Source of the DNA: Actinomadura sp. J1-007
GTDB lineage: Bacteria > Actinomycetota > Actinomycetes > Streptosporangiales > Streptosporangiaceae
Direction of reading: 5' to 3'
Assembly (NCBI RefSeq): GCF_009793335.1
Contig: NZ_WING01000001.1
Coordinates: 5,146,001 to 5,210,000 of the forward strand
DNA: 64,000 nucleotides
Below are positions 1 to 9,100 of the stretch, in pieces. Position numbers and translations under genes: made by a program. Below the pieces are notes generated by a model. The model made no database searches, had not been told where the DNA came from, and was given only the letters and a program-made list of their open reading frames with translations. How positions within the stretch are numbered: the stretch's first letter is position 1; the number at the start of each line of letters is the position of its first letter.

Positions 1-1
1 G

Positions 2-94
2 GCCCTCATCAGCGAGAAGCGCTTCGACACCTTCGCCCCGTTCACCCGAGTCTGGGACTGCCCCTGCTACCCCAAGGAACCCGCCGCCGCCTAA
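2..94 (+). CDS. C-terminal end of an unidentified protein (partial)
   Basis: An open frame enters from the left edge and stops at TAA 92-94, giving the last 30 residues of a protein. The tail contains RFDTFAPFTRVWDCPCYPKE and ends in three alanines. A strong hairpin follows directly, as expected at the end of a transcription unit. Too little is visible to name the family. The frame is chosen from the stop plus the terminator, not from homology. Confidence 0.5.
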   Translation, partial: ALISEKRFDTFAPFTRVWDCPCYPKEPAAA

Positions 95-101
95 CCCCCG
101 A

Positions 102-130
102 GCAGGAGGGCCGTCCCCCGGCCCTCCTGC
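102..130. terminator. Intrinsic-type hairpin
   Basis: Twelve-bp perfect stem (GCAGGAGGGCCG, 102-113, with its complement 119-130) and a 5-nt loop, 7 nt after the stop of the partial gene. There is no U-tract, which is usual for actinomycete terminators. Confidence 0.7.
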
Positions 131-366
131 CACCACAACCAACGAACGCGGGCATTCCCAGCGAATCCGGCCGCGACAAGCCCGCGAACTGCTCGTCGCC
201 GACCGCCCCGCACCGCGGACACAGACAGCCGGGTCACCTTAGGGCCGCAGTACGTCGCCAGTCCATACTGGCTTACCATCGACGCCTGACCCAGCGGGAG
301 GGTCCCCCTCCGGGACGGTCCTGACCAACCGGTCTCGACCGTTCCGCCGCGAAAGGACGCCAGCCA

Positions 367-486
367 ATGCCGTCAGCCCTCCCGTCGCTCGTTCAGCTCC
401 TCATTCTGATCGCAGCGGTCGCGATAATATTCTCGGCGGGCACGGCCTATTTCAAGCACACCGCCAAGCGACGCCACAACAAGTAA
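367..486 (+). CDS. Small single-span membrane protein, 39 aa
   Basis: The ATG at 367 follows a GAAAGGA Shine-Dalgarno (351-357). The product has one hydrophobic segment (about residues 8-27, LVQLLILIAAVAIIFSAG) and a very basic C-terminus (KHTAKRRHNK), the usual positive-inside pattern of a small anchored peptide. It overlaps the 3' end of the minus-strand SseB-like gene by 35 bp, tail to tail. I recognise no family. Support is the ribosome site, the clean hydrophobic/basic organisation and G/C-biased codons. Confidence 0.5.
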   Translation: MPSALPSLVQLLILIAAVAIIFSAGTAYFKHTAKRRHNK

Positions 487-943
487 CACTCCGACCCGAC
501 GCCGCCCCCACACCACCCGCGCCCACGGCTCCTTTCTCCTGGGCCGGACACCGGCGAACGGGCTCGTCATGAGGAAGGCCCCTTGAAAAGGGCTCGTCCT
601 TCTCCGGAGGCAGGAAGCGTGCGCGTCGAGCGGTCTCCAGGAGACGCGACGCGTTACGTGCGAGGTCGCGCAGTGAGAGCCGTACACCAGCCGGAAGGAG
701 AAAGAGCTCCACGCTCGGAGGCAGGAGCAACGCGAGTTGGTCCGTTGGAATGGGCTGCAAGTACGTACAGCCGGGTGGTGGCTCTGCGGAAGGCCGTTCT
801 GGACCCGTGAACGCAATGAGGAAGTGCCGGCCATCGTCGAGCAACACCGGCGGCACGCCGGTCTGTTGGATCGGCACCCAGACGGTGGATGGATGGGCGG
901 CGTCGGGTCCTGTGCGCTCGCCCGGACGATCGTTGTCGTTCAC
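452..943 (-). CDS. SseB-like domain protein
   Basis: GTG start at 943 overlapping the stop of the upstream gene (GTGA), which implies translational coupling. The N-terminal ~100 residues carry the pattern of actinobacterial SseB-type domains: STVWVPIQ, then an LLDDGRHFLIAFTG strand, and a C-terminal LPAGVRLSLRDLA segment. SseB-like proteins are often encoded beside secreted polymorphic toxins. The last ~45 residues are Cys/Gly-rich and low in similarity to anything I know, so the natural end may lie earlier or a downstream frameshift may exist. As third gene of the toxin operon it is plausibly an accessory or second immunity factor, but that is inference. Confidence 0.6.
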   Translation of the reverse strand: MNDNDRPGERTGPDAAHPSTVWVPIQQTGVPPVLLDDGRHFLIAFTGPERPSAEPPPGCTYLQPIPTDQLALLLPPSVELFLLPAGVRLSLRDLARNASRLLETARRARFLPPEKDEPFSRGLPHDEPVRRCPAQEKGAVGAGGVGAASGRSVTCCGVAWRCA

Positions 944-1524
944 GACTCAGAGGGATGAACGGCCTGGAGTAGCGACCAGGAGAAGACCACGTCATAGACG
1001 GTCGTCGAGCCGTCGCCGAGTTCGTGGGCCAGCGTGTAAGCACCGTACGGAGGCCATACGTCACTGGCCTGGAGCGGGCCGAATCGCGCCTCGACCTCGT
1101 CTCTGGTCACGCTCCAGACGGCCAGTTGCGACGGATCCTCGATGGAAGGCGGTAGCGCGCCCTCCGGGCGGACGAACTGTTCGTCCCAAATTCCCCCGTC
1201 GGGAGAACCGAACACTGCGAAGTGAAAATCATCCCAAAGACGCAATGGGAAGATGCGGACTGTACGCTCTTCCCCCGCGACGACACGCTGCTCCTCGTGC
1301 AGAACCGGTGCCAGGAGTTCGCAGACCTCCTCGAAAGCCGGTCGCATGAGGAAATCCTTGTCCTTGACGCGCTCGGTCGACCACTGCATCCTCGCCCGGT
1401 CCAGCCCGAGACGTTCGAGCACCTGCTCGACCGCCTCGTCCGGAGCCACGATCATCGCGTGGAGAATATAGAGTTCATAGTCGAGCGCGGTCAGTGGCTC
1501 GTCATCAGGCATTAATTGATCCAA
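940..1524 (-). CDS. Hypothetical acidic protein, candidate immunity protein for the adjacent toxin
   Basis: The TTG at 1524 sits immediately after the TGA of the toxin-like gene. An in-frame ATG at 1512 is an alternative start. The product is 194 aa, acidic, with no signal peptide or membrane segment, so it should be cytoplasmic. It overlaps the next gene by 4 nt. I do not recognise a named family. Position directly behind a large protein with a secretion-type N-terminus and a variable C-terminus, plus the acidic composition, fits a cognate immunity protein. That role is inferred from context only. Confidence 0.65.
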   Translation of the reverse strand: MDQLMPDDEPLTALDYELYILHAMIVAPDEAVEQVLERLGLDRARMQWSTERVKDKDFLMRPAFEEVCELLAPVLHEEQRVVAGEERTVRIFPLRLWDDFHFAVFGSPDGGIWDEQFVRPEGALPPSIEDPSQLAVWSVTRDEVEARFGPLQASDVWPPYGAYTLAHELGDGSTTVYDVVFSWSLLQAVHPSES

Positions 1525-3057
1525 TCAATCGAGAAACTCGACTCTGGCTTTGGCGGAACCCTTTTCAAAGATGCGTCGTGATCGCCGCAGGGTGATCTCG
1601 CCGTCCTTGCCGACGACGAACGTGTCCGGAACGGTAGGGTGCCCCGGCACCACCGCGATCCGGCCGTCGGGCAGACGGATCTGACCGGCACTGCCCCACG
1701 CGCGCTGTGCGGCGGCCATCGCCACGTCGGCGGCGCCTTGCTGCGGCAACCCCAACTCTTCGACTCTGCGCATGATGTGCAACCGTTTGCCCGAACTCAG
1801 GCTCAAGGTCTCCTGACCGATGACCTTCCCCGCGAGCTCCGGGCCATGCTGTTCGTAAACACCTCGCAGGCCACCTGCGGCATCGGACAGTTCCTTCAGC
1901 TGTTGTGCGGTGTACTCCGGCACGCGGGGCTTGACGTCTCCGGAAGGAGTCGTGCCTCCGCCACCGGCTACCTTCTTGTCACCGGAAGGCTTTCCGCCGA
2001 CTTTGACGTCTCCGGACGCCGGTTTGGGAGGCGTCTTGTCCGCGGGTTTCGGCTGTTCAGGGGGAGTGCTGGGCTTCGCCTCGGCAGCGTGACCTCTCTC
2101 AGCGTCCGGCGACGGCTTGCTGGTCTTGAGTTTGGCTCGGATGCGGCCAACGGCCTTGATACCGCCACCGCCGGTCGCGATCGTCAGTACGAGTCCTGGG
2201 ACGACGTGACCGAAGGCCCGAATCGGGTCGTTCTTCCACTCCTCCCAGTTGGCGACGGCCTTGGCGAACTGCACCGGATGTTGCGCGCCGTCGATCAGGC
2301 CCTTGACCTGTCCGATGGGTCCTCGTTCGGCCCAGCCGTCAGCGTCGAAAGCGTAGTAGACCGGTGCGCTCAAGGGGTTGGACGCAAGCGCGCTCAGCCC
2401 GAGATCCTTGGAGCCTTCCCATAGACCGGGCAGGTAGTGGTGAGCGTAGTCATTCCATGCCTTCTCAAGTGGGTTCCCGGTCTTCCCGCGCTGAGCCAAG
2501 GCAAGCTGCGCGGCGTTGGCCGCGGCTTGGACGACCTGCTGCTGATCGGTCTTGAGGAGCTCGTCGCGGCGGCGTTCGAGGTCACGCTTCTGGTCGGCGA
2601 CCCACCTCCCGGCGCGGCCGATGGAACGAGCCGCCCCTGTGCTCAGCCCCAGGCCGCGCAGAATGCGCTCCAGCTCTTCACCCGAGTCCTGCCAAGCTCG
2701 CCCTGCCCTCGTCATTTCCTCGGCGAGCAGGTTGATTTGGTCGGGACGCCCGCTCAACACATCTCCAGATCCACGAGGAGCCGCTGACGGAGATCCCGAG
2801 ATACGTGGGGCGGCGACATGCCGCGGAGGCTCCTTCGCCTCCGCGGCTAAAACACGAACCTGCTCGAAGGCGTCTAGAAACCCGTTCCGCACCGATCGAT
2901 GTCGATTCGCGAGGGCCGAGAACAACTGATTCCCAGCGGGACCGACCAACGCCCCCTCGCTCAGCAGCGCGAAGGCGCGCCGCAGCGCCGGCCCATGCTG
3001 CTCCCCCAGGCGCGCGACCTCGGCGAGCACCGCTGCGGCCCGCTCCGCACGTGCCAC
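1525..3057 (-). CDS. Polymorphic-toxin-like protein with an uncharacterised C-terminal domain
   Basis: GTG start at 3057; 510 aa. Residues 1-80 form a helical, WXG100/LXG-like region (LLSEGALVGPAGNQLFSALA). A long helical part of about 220-300 aa follows, with a glycine-rich hydrophobic patch (VVPGLVLTIATGGGGIKAVG). Then comes a Pro/Lys linker with repeated SGDVK and KPSGDKK units, and finally a compact ~130-aa C-terminal domain (LHIMRRVEELGLPQ; RLPDGRIAVVPGHPTVPD). N-terminal trafficking region, linker and distinct C-terminal tip is the architecture of T7SS-type polymorphic toxins. I cannot assign the tip to a known nuclease or other toxin fold. Two small genes overlap or abut it downstream. 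Confidence 0.65.
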   Translation of the reverse strand: MARAERAAAVLAEVARLGEQHGPALRRAFALLSEGALVGPAGNQLFSALANRHRSVRNGFLDAFEQVRVLAAEAKEPPRHVAAPRISGSPSAAPRGSGDVLSGRPDQINLLAEEMTRAGRAWQDSGEELERILRGLGLSTGAARSIGRAGRWVADQKRDLERRRDELLKTDQQQVVQAAANAAQLALAQRGKTGNPLEKAWNDYAHHYLPGLWEGSKDLGLSALASNPLSAPVYYAFDADGWAERGPIGQVKGLIDGAQHPVQFAKAVANWEEWKNDPIRAFGHVVPGLVLTIATGGGGIKAVGRIRAKLKTSKPSPDAERGHAAEAKPSTPPEQPKPADKTPPKPASGDVKVGGKPSGDKKVAGGGGTTPSGDVKPRVPEYTAQQLKELSDAAGGLRGVYEQHGPELAGKVIGQETLSLSSGKRLHIMRRVEELGLPQQGAADVAMAAAQRAWGSAGQIRLPDGRIAVVPGHPTVPDTFVVGKDGEITLRRSRRIFEKGSAKARVEFLD

Positions 3058-3610
3058 CTCCGCTACCCGAGCACACCGGTCAATGCCACTATCGACATCC
3101 CGTCCGGAGTCACTCGAACGCCCTCCGACCCAGTTCTGAACACATGCAAGCGGCCCCCATCATGGCAGAATAATCGAGTCGTAACGGCCAGAACTAACGC
3201 ACTTCATGACAATGGGTCAATCGATCTACAATCGTGGCCACACCTGGTCAACTTCGTCCGCAACGCGGACGCTGAGCTCCGTCCGGCCGGTGGACCGCAC
3301 AGGCGGTCAGGGTGAGCTGGGCGCGAGAAACACCGCGTACGACCAGCCCTGAGAGCCGGGAGGTCGGCGGAGCAGCCGCTGAAGATCACGGACGCGGTCT
3401 GCCGCAACGTCGGTCACCGGGCGTTCGGAGTGTCCGAAGCGCCTGAGCATTTGACCGTCGTAGCGACCGACAGAGCTCAACGGCGCACCCGTAGGATCTT
3501 GACCCCTACGAGGACGCGGCGGCCTCGTCGCGTTCGTCGACGACTCAGATGTGCCTTGGAACGAGCAGTCTGCGTACCTGCGTGGCGTCCTGGGGGATGG
3601 CCTTCTCGGG
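3058..3610. other. Intergenic stretch without a supported gene
   Basis: Upstream of the toxin operon, and less G+C-rich between 3140 and 3240, where its promoter probably lies. Short open frames here lack ribosome sites and recognisable domains. I see no RNA gene. Confidence 0.4.
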
Positions 3611-4062
3611 TCAGTGCCATCGGCTGAAGTCGCCGCGGGCGATCTCCGCACGCCGAGACCGGATGACCGCCATCTCGTTCAGCGCCATGATCGGGAGCAG
3701 GAGCGGCACCACTGCGAGCAGCCACGGTGACGCCACCGTCAGCAGGGCTCCTCCCAGCCCGCCGACGAATCCCAGAGTTCGAAGGGCCATCCGGCCATCA
3801 CGCCGTCCCAGCTCGGATGGCCTTCGGAGATCTTCAGGACCATCGCCGCCCACAGCGCCCAGCAGGCGCCCGTCCAGGCCAGGCAGAACGAGAAAACCAC
3901 ATTGGTCAGGCGGTTCACGTACTCCCGGCTCTTGGGCTCCTCACCGGTGTAGGCGTTCAGGTACCAGATCGCCAGAACCATCAGCACGGCCCCGATCAGC
4001 ACGATGCACAAGCCGACGACCAGGCCCAGCCGCCACATCGCCGGTTCCCGGTCCTTGTACAT
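3611..4062 (-). pseudogene. Small multi-span membrane protein, interrupted by an apparent frameshift
   Basis: From ATG 4062 the frame encodes two membrane spans (LGLVVGLCIVLIGAVLMVLA and VVFSFCLAWTGACWALWAA). It then loses hydrophobic character near 3793. The next frame carries two more spans (LGFVGGLGGALLTVASPWLL and AVVPLLLPIMALNEM) and ends at 3611. Restoring one C in coding sequence GGCC at about 3793-3794 joins them into one ~150-aa protein with four spans. The alternative is two overlapping small genes. It lies 38 nt downstream of the small membrane-protein gene at 4101-4304, probably in one operon. Function unknown. Confidence 0.5.
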
Positions 4063-4100
4063 CGATCAGCTCATCCAGACGGCGCGGTCACCGGACCTCA

Positions 4101-4304
4101 TCAGTGCCTGAAGGACTCGATGTCGCCGTAGGGGTCGGGGTCGTCAGGGTTATCGGGATTCTTGCGCGCCGGGGTGCGTCCCCGCGTGCTGAATCCGTCG
4201 AATACCTCGCCACGATCTGACCGGCCTGAACGGGTCCGGTAGTAGTAGAGACTCGCTGACCCCAGTGCGAACACCGCGACGACGAACATCAGATACAGCG
4301 GCAT
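4101..4304 (-). CDS. Small single-span membrane protein, 67 aa
   Basis: I chose the ATG at 4304 over upstream frame because the protein then begins with a hydrophobic segment (LYLMFVVAVFALGSASLYYY) followed by arginines. The remainder is a polar, Asp/Pro-rich cytosolic tail (NPDNPDDPDPYGDIESFRH). It is the first gene of a two-gene minus-strand unit with the multi-span membrane protein. No family recognised. Confidence 0.5.
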   Translation of the reverse strand: MPLYLMFVVAVFALGSASLYYYRTRSGRSDRGEVFDGFSTRGRTPARKNPDNPDDPDPYGDIESFRH

Positions 4305-4531
4305 ACCGGAACCCGACCCTTCTGCCCGCCAGCCCCCAGAGCCTAGCCAACACGGGATCGAAGCGTGGCCGGCGATCTTCCGTTCGGTCCCGGTGGCGGG
4401 CTCTGCACCGCTCCACAATGGTGCGTGGTGTGACCGGAATCGGCCTTCGCCCCGCGCTGAGGAGCCTCAGAAGCCGCCCGACCGGCTCTGGTGGGGGGCG
4501 GTGGTGCTGGCACTCTCGGGGGCGGGCCGGA

Positions 4532-6178
4532 TTAAGTGGGGTTGGGGGTTAGGAGGTGGGTGCGGAGGGCTTTTTTGTCGGGCTTGCCTATTGAGGTGTG
4601 GGGGAGGGTGGGGAGGAGTTCGAGGCGTTCGGGGATTTTGAAGGCGGCTACGCCTCGGGCGGTTAGGGACTCGGCCACCTCTTCCAGGGTCAGGGTGCGG
4701 CCCGGGTGGAGGCTGGCGAAAAGGCAGACGCGTTCGCCTACCTCGGGGTCGGGCATCGCTACGGCCGCTACCTCTGAGACCTGGGGCATTTCCTGGACGA
4801 GCGTCTCGATCTCGCCGGACGAGATCTTCTCGCCGCCGCGGTTGATCAGGTCCTTGACGCGGCCGCAGACGACGACGTTGCCCTCCGGGGTGATGCGCAC
4901 CAGGTCGCCGGTGCGGTACCAGCCGTCGGGGGTGAACGACACGGCGTTCTGGTCGGGGACGCCGTAGTAGCCGCGCGGGGTGTACGGGCCGCGGGTGAGG
5001 AGTTCGCCGATCTCGCCCGGGAGCACCGGGTTTCCGTCGGGGTCGATGACGAGGAGTTCGTCGTACGGGCTGATGGGGGCGCCTTGGGTGCCGTTCGCGA
5101 TCTCGGGGGGCGCGTCGGGCGGGGTGTAGCAGATCAGGCCCTCGGCCATGCCGTACACCTGCTGGAGGCGGCAGCCGAGGGCCGGGCCGATGCGCGCGGC
5201 GACCTCGGGGGAGAGGACGGAGCCGCCGACGTGGATCGTGCGCAGGGTGGAGAGGTCGGCGGACGTGGTCGCGGCGGCGGACGCCCAGCGCAGCGCGACG
5301 GCGGGGACGGCGGAGGTGGAGGTGACGCCTTCGGCCTCGATCGCCGCGAACACCGCGTCCGGGCGCGGGGACGGCAGCAGGACGGCGCGTCCGCCGGAGA
5401 ACAGCGCGCCGAGGATGCCGGGGCTCGCGAGCGGGAAGTTGTGCCCGGCCGGCAGGACGGCCAGGTAGACGGTGCCGGCGTCGAAGCCGCAGGCGAGGGC
5501 GCTGCGGCGGGCGTTGTACTCGTAGTCGTCGTGGGTACGGCTGATCACCTTCGGGACGCCCGTGGTGCCGCCGGACAGCAGCATCAGCGCGACGTCCGAG
5601 CCGGACGGGGCGCGGGCGTCGAGCGCCTCGCGGCGGGCGGACGGGTCGCCGCCGCGTTCGATCAGCGTCCGGACGTCCACGCTCCCGGGCCGCACGTCGT
5701 CGCCGACCACCAGGACGCGCGCGGGCTCGGGCAGCGCCGACGCGACCCGGTGCGCGAGGGCCTGGTGGTCGTAGCCGCGCCAGGTGTCGGGGACGACGAT
5801 GCCCTTCACGCCGACGTGCGCGCCGATCGAGGTCAGCTCGTACTCGCGGTGCGGCGGCAGCATCATCACCGGGACGACGCCGAGCCGCAGGCACGCGAAC
5901 GCGACCACGACGAACTCCCAGCCGTTCGGGAGCTGGACGAGGACGGAGTCGCCGCGTCCGAGGCCGCTCGCGGCGAGGCCCTCGGCGAGCGCGTCGGACC
6001 GTTCGGCGAGGTCGCGGTAGCCGAGGCGGCGCTCGCCGTCCACCACGGCGGTGCGGTCGCCCCACTGGTCGGCCCACTCCCACGGGTACGAGCCGAGCGG
6101 GCGGCCCCGCCACAGGCCCGCCGCCCGGTACGCGTGCGCGAGGTCGGCGGGCCAGGGGGTCACGTCGTCGGGGTTCAT
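4532..6178 (-). CDS. Aryl-acid AMP ligase (2,3-dihydroxybenzoate-AMP ligase family)
   Basis: 548 aa from ATG 6178, preceded by AGGGAG. It is an ANL-superfamily adenylating enzyme. The P-loop LLSGGTTGVPKVISRTH, YGMAEGLICYT (A5), GWYRTGDL (A7 with Asp), INRGGEKIS (A8) and the C-terminal catalytic-lysine motif SIGKPDKKAL are all present, so it should be active. The SGGTTG.PK.ISRTHDDY signature is that of DhbE/EntE-type enzymes that activate hydroxylated aromatic acids as acyl-adenylates, then transfer them to CoA or a carrier protein. It lies 11 nt behind the PKS, matching aromatic-acid pathways where a ligase activates the PKS-derived salicylate or naphthoate. The acceptor is not visible in this window. 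Confidence 0.88.
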   Translation of the reverse strand: MNPDDVTPWPADLAHAYRAAGLWRGRPLGSYPWEWADQWGDRTAVVDGERRLGYRDLAERSDALAEGLAASGLGRGDSVLVQLPNGWEFVVVAFACLRLGVVPVMMLPPHREYELTSIGAHVGVKGIVVPDTWRGYDHQALAHRVASALPEPARVLVVGDDVRPGSVDVRTLIERGGDPSARREALDARAPSGSDVALMLLSGGTTGVPKVISRTHDDYEYNARRSALACGFDAGTVYLAVLPAGHNFPLASPGILGALFSGGRAVLLPSPRPDAVFAAIEAEGVTSTSAVPAVALRWASAAATTSADLSTLRTIHVGGSVLSPEVAARIGPALGCRLQQVYGMAEGLICYTPPDAPPEIANGTQGAPISPYDELLVIDPDGNPVLPGEIGELLTRGPYTPRGYYGVPDQNAVSFTPDGWYRTGDLVRITPEGNVVVCGRVKDLINRGGEKISSGEIETLVQEMPQVSEVAAVAMPDPEVGERVCLFASLHPGRTLTLEEVAESLTARGVAAFKIPERLELLPTLPHTSIGKPDKKALRTHLLTPNPT

Positions 6179-6189
6179 GTCGGCTCCCT

Positions 6190-9100
6190 TCAGCCGGCGA
6201 GGGCGGACTCGCCGCCGTCGATGCGTTCGGCGAGCAGCGCCGCGACCGCGTCGATCGTGGGCCGGTCCCAGAACAAGGTCGCCGAGAGCGGCAGCCGGAA
6301 CCGGCGCTCCAGGCCGCGCCGGATCCGTACGGTCATCACGGAGTCCACGCCCATCTCCACCAGGGGGCGGCGCGGATCGACCTCGGCGGCGGCGAGCTTG
6401 GTCTCGGTCGCGACCTGCCGCTGGATCTCCTGGGTGAGGTAGACGCGCAGCTCCGGCAGGTCCAGCCCGACCCACGGCGTCGGCGCGGGCTCGGTGCCGC
6501 CCGTACTTTCGGCGGGGGTGTCGGCGGGCAGCTCGCTCAGCAGCGGCGCCCGGCGCTCGCCCGCCTCCAGCGGGATGGTGCGCAGCACGGCGGCGTAGCC
6601 GAGCCCGTACCGCTCGGCCAGCTCCCACGAGTCGAACGCCTCGGTGAGCGTGATGTCGCCCGTCCCGCGCGCGTTCAGCTCGGCGTCGATCGCGGCGGAC
6701 GAGGTGGACATGCCGAGCCCGCGCCACGACGTCCAGGCGAGGCTGGACGCGGCGGTGTCCCCGGCGGCGCGGCGGTGCGCGGCGAGCGCGTCGAGGAAAG
6801 CGTTGCCCGACGCGTACGCGGCCTGCCCCGGCAGCCCGAGGAGCTGCCCGCTGGAGGAGAACAGCACGAAGAAGTCCACGCTGCCCGGCGGGAACAGCGA
6901 GTGCAGCACCATCGCGCCGTCCACTTTGGGCCGCAGGACGCCGCGCAGCGTCTCCTCGTCCAGCGCGCGCAGCGGCTGGTCGGCGAGGACGCCCGCCGCG
7001 TGCACGACGCCGCGGATCGGCGGCAGCCCGAGCGCGGACGGGCTGAGGGCCTTCGCGGCGGCCTCCCCGTCGGCGACGTCCAGCGCGACGGTGACGACGG
7101 TGACGCCGAGCCGTTCGAGCGAACGGATCGCGTCGACCTGCGCGAGCCGCCTCGGGTCGGTGAGGCCGTCCCACAGGTCTCGGGGCGGCGGCGCGCTCCG
7201 GCCGGCGAGGACGAGCCGCCGCGCGCCGCGCCCGGCGAGCCACTTGGCGACCTCCAGGCCCAGCACGCCGAGACCACCGGTGACCAGGTACGTCCCGTCG
7301 GGCTCGCACAGCACGGGCTGGCGGACGGGGTCGCCGTCCAGGCGGCGCAGCCGCGGGACGGACGGCGCGCCGTCGCGCACCACGACGACGTCCTCGCCGC
7401 GGACGCCGCGCACGACGTCCAGCAGGCCGGGGACGTCGCGGGGCGAACGGCCGATGTCGACCACGCCGCCCCAGAACTCCGGGTGCTCCCCGCCGATGAT
7501 CCGGCCGAGGCCCCACAGCGGGCCGTGCCCGAGCGTCCGCTCGCCCGCGCTCTCCCGGACGTCCTGCGTGACGCACCAGAGCCTGGCGGGCGAGGCGAGC
7601 CCGGCCCCGGCGAGCCGCTGCGCGGTGCTCGCGAGCAGCCACGCGCCGTCCGCCGCGGCCTCGCCGACGCCCTCCACCGAGCCGCCCGCGGGGGCGGGCG
7701 CGGGCACGACCAGGACGATCCGCCCGCTCTCCAGCTCGTCGTCGTCCAGGTCGGCGGGCACCGCGACCGCGCGGTGCGGGACGCCCGCCTCGCCGAGCCG
7801 CTCGGTCAGCCGCCCGAGCAGCGCCGAGTCCGGGCCGACGAGCGTCATGCTCGGCCCCGTGCCGTCCGTGCTCGACGCATTCGACGGCTCGCGCTCCAGC
7901 GGCGTCCAGGCCATCGCGTGGACGAGGCGGCGCGGGTTGGTGACCGCGCCCGCGTCGCTGTCCAGCGCGCCGTACCGCAGCCGCGACAGCCGGCCGACGA
8001 CCGTGCCGTCCAGGTCGGTGATCTCGACGTCCACGGTGTCGTCGTCCACCACGCGGACGGTGACGTGCGCGCGGGCGGGCGGCGCCTCGGCGAGCGTGAC
8101 GCGGTGGATGTGCGCGGGCATCCGCAGGATCGGCGGGCCGGTGAACGCGACGGACGCGGCCGACAGCGCGGCGTCCAGCACCGGCGCCCAGGTGGCGGGC
8201 GGGTCGTCGGACTCGCGGTCGGCGCGGATCGTCGCGGCGAAGGAGCCCTCGCCGACCCGGATCCGCTCGACCTCCCACGGGAAGCCCATCGCGGCCACGC
8301 CGAGCGACGCGAGCCGGTCGATCACGTAGCCGGGCAGCAGTTCGACGTTGTTCGGGCCCATGCTGACGCGCGGCGCGGCGCGCGGGTCGGTGCGCGGCTC
8401 GATCGCGGCGGTCGTGTGCGTGACCCACCCCTCGCCGTCCCCGGGGCCCGTGCCGCCGCCGCCCGCGTCGACGATGCGGGACGACAGCCGTACCGTGCCG
8501 TCCTGGAGGACGATCTGGAGGTCGCGCGGGCTCGCGACGCTGACCGGGACGCGCAGCGCCACGTCGGTGAGGTCGGGCCACGGGCCGGTGGACGTCGCGG
8601 CGGTGAGGAAGCTGTCCAGCAGCACCGCCGCCGGGATGATCTCCACCTCGCGGACGGGGTGGTCGCCGGGGTACGGGCGCGAGTCGCGGTCCAGGTGGGT
8701 GCGCCAGACCTGCGCGGGCGTCGTGCCGTTCACGCTGGTCCGGCCGCCGAGCAGGGTGTGGCTGTCCACGTCGTGCTGCTCGACGTGGCCGGCGCGGGCG
8801 GCGGGCTCCTCGGCCCAGTGCCGTTCGCGCTGCCACGCGGTCGCGGGCAGGTCCGCGAGCGCGCCGTTGCGCCACAGCGCCGTCCAGTCGACCTCGGCGC
8901 CGTGGCACCACAGCAGGCCGAGGCCGCTCAGCAGCTCCTCGCGCTCGCGGCGCTTGCGGCGCAGGGAGTGCGTGGCGAACGCGTCGCCGACGCCGAGGTC
9001 GTCCAGCGTCTCGTTGATCGAGTGCTCCACCACCGGGTGCGGGGAGACCTCGACGAACAGCCGGTACCCGTCCTCCGCCGCCGCCCGCACCGCGCCCGCG

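Noticed and set aside
1525..1920. Assignment of the toxin tip to an EndoU or other named nuclease
   Set aside because: The LHIMRR segment is suggestive, but I cannot find a full catalytic set.
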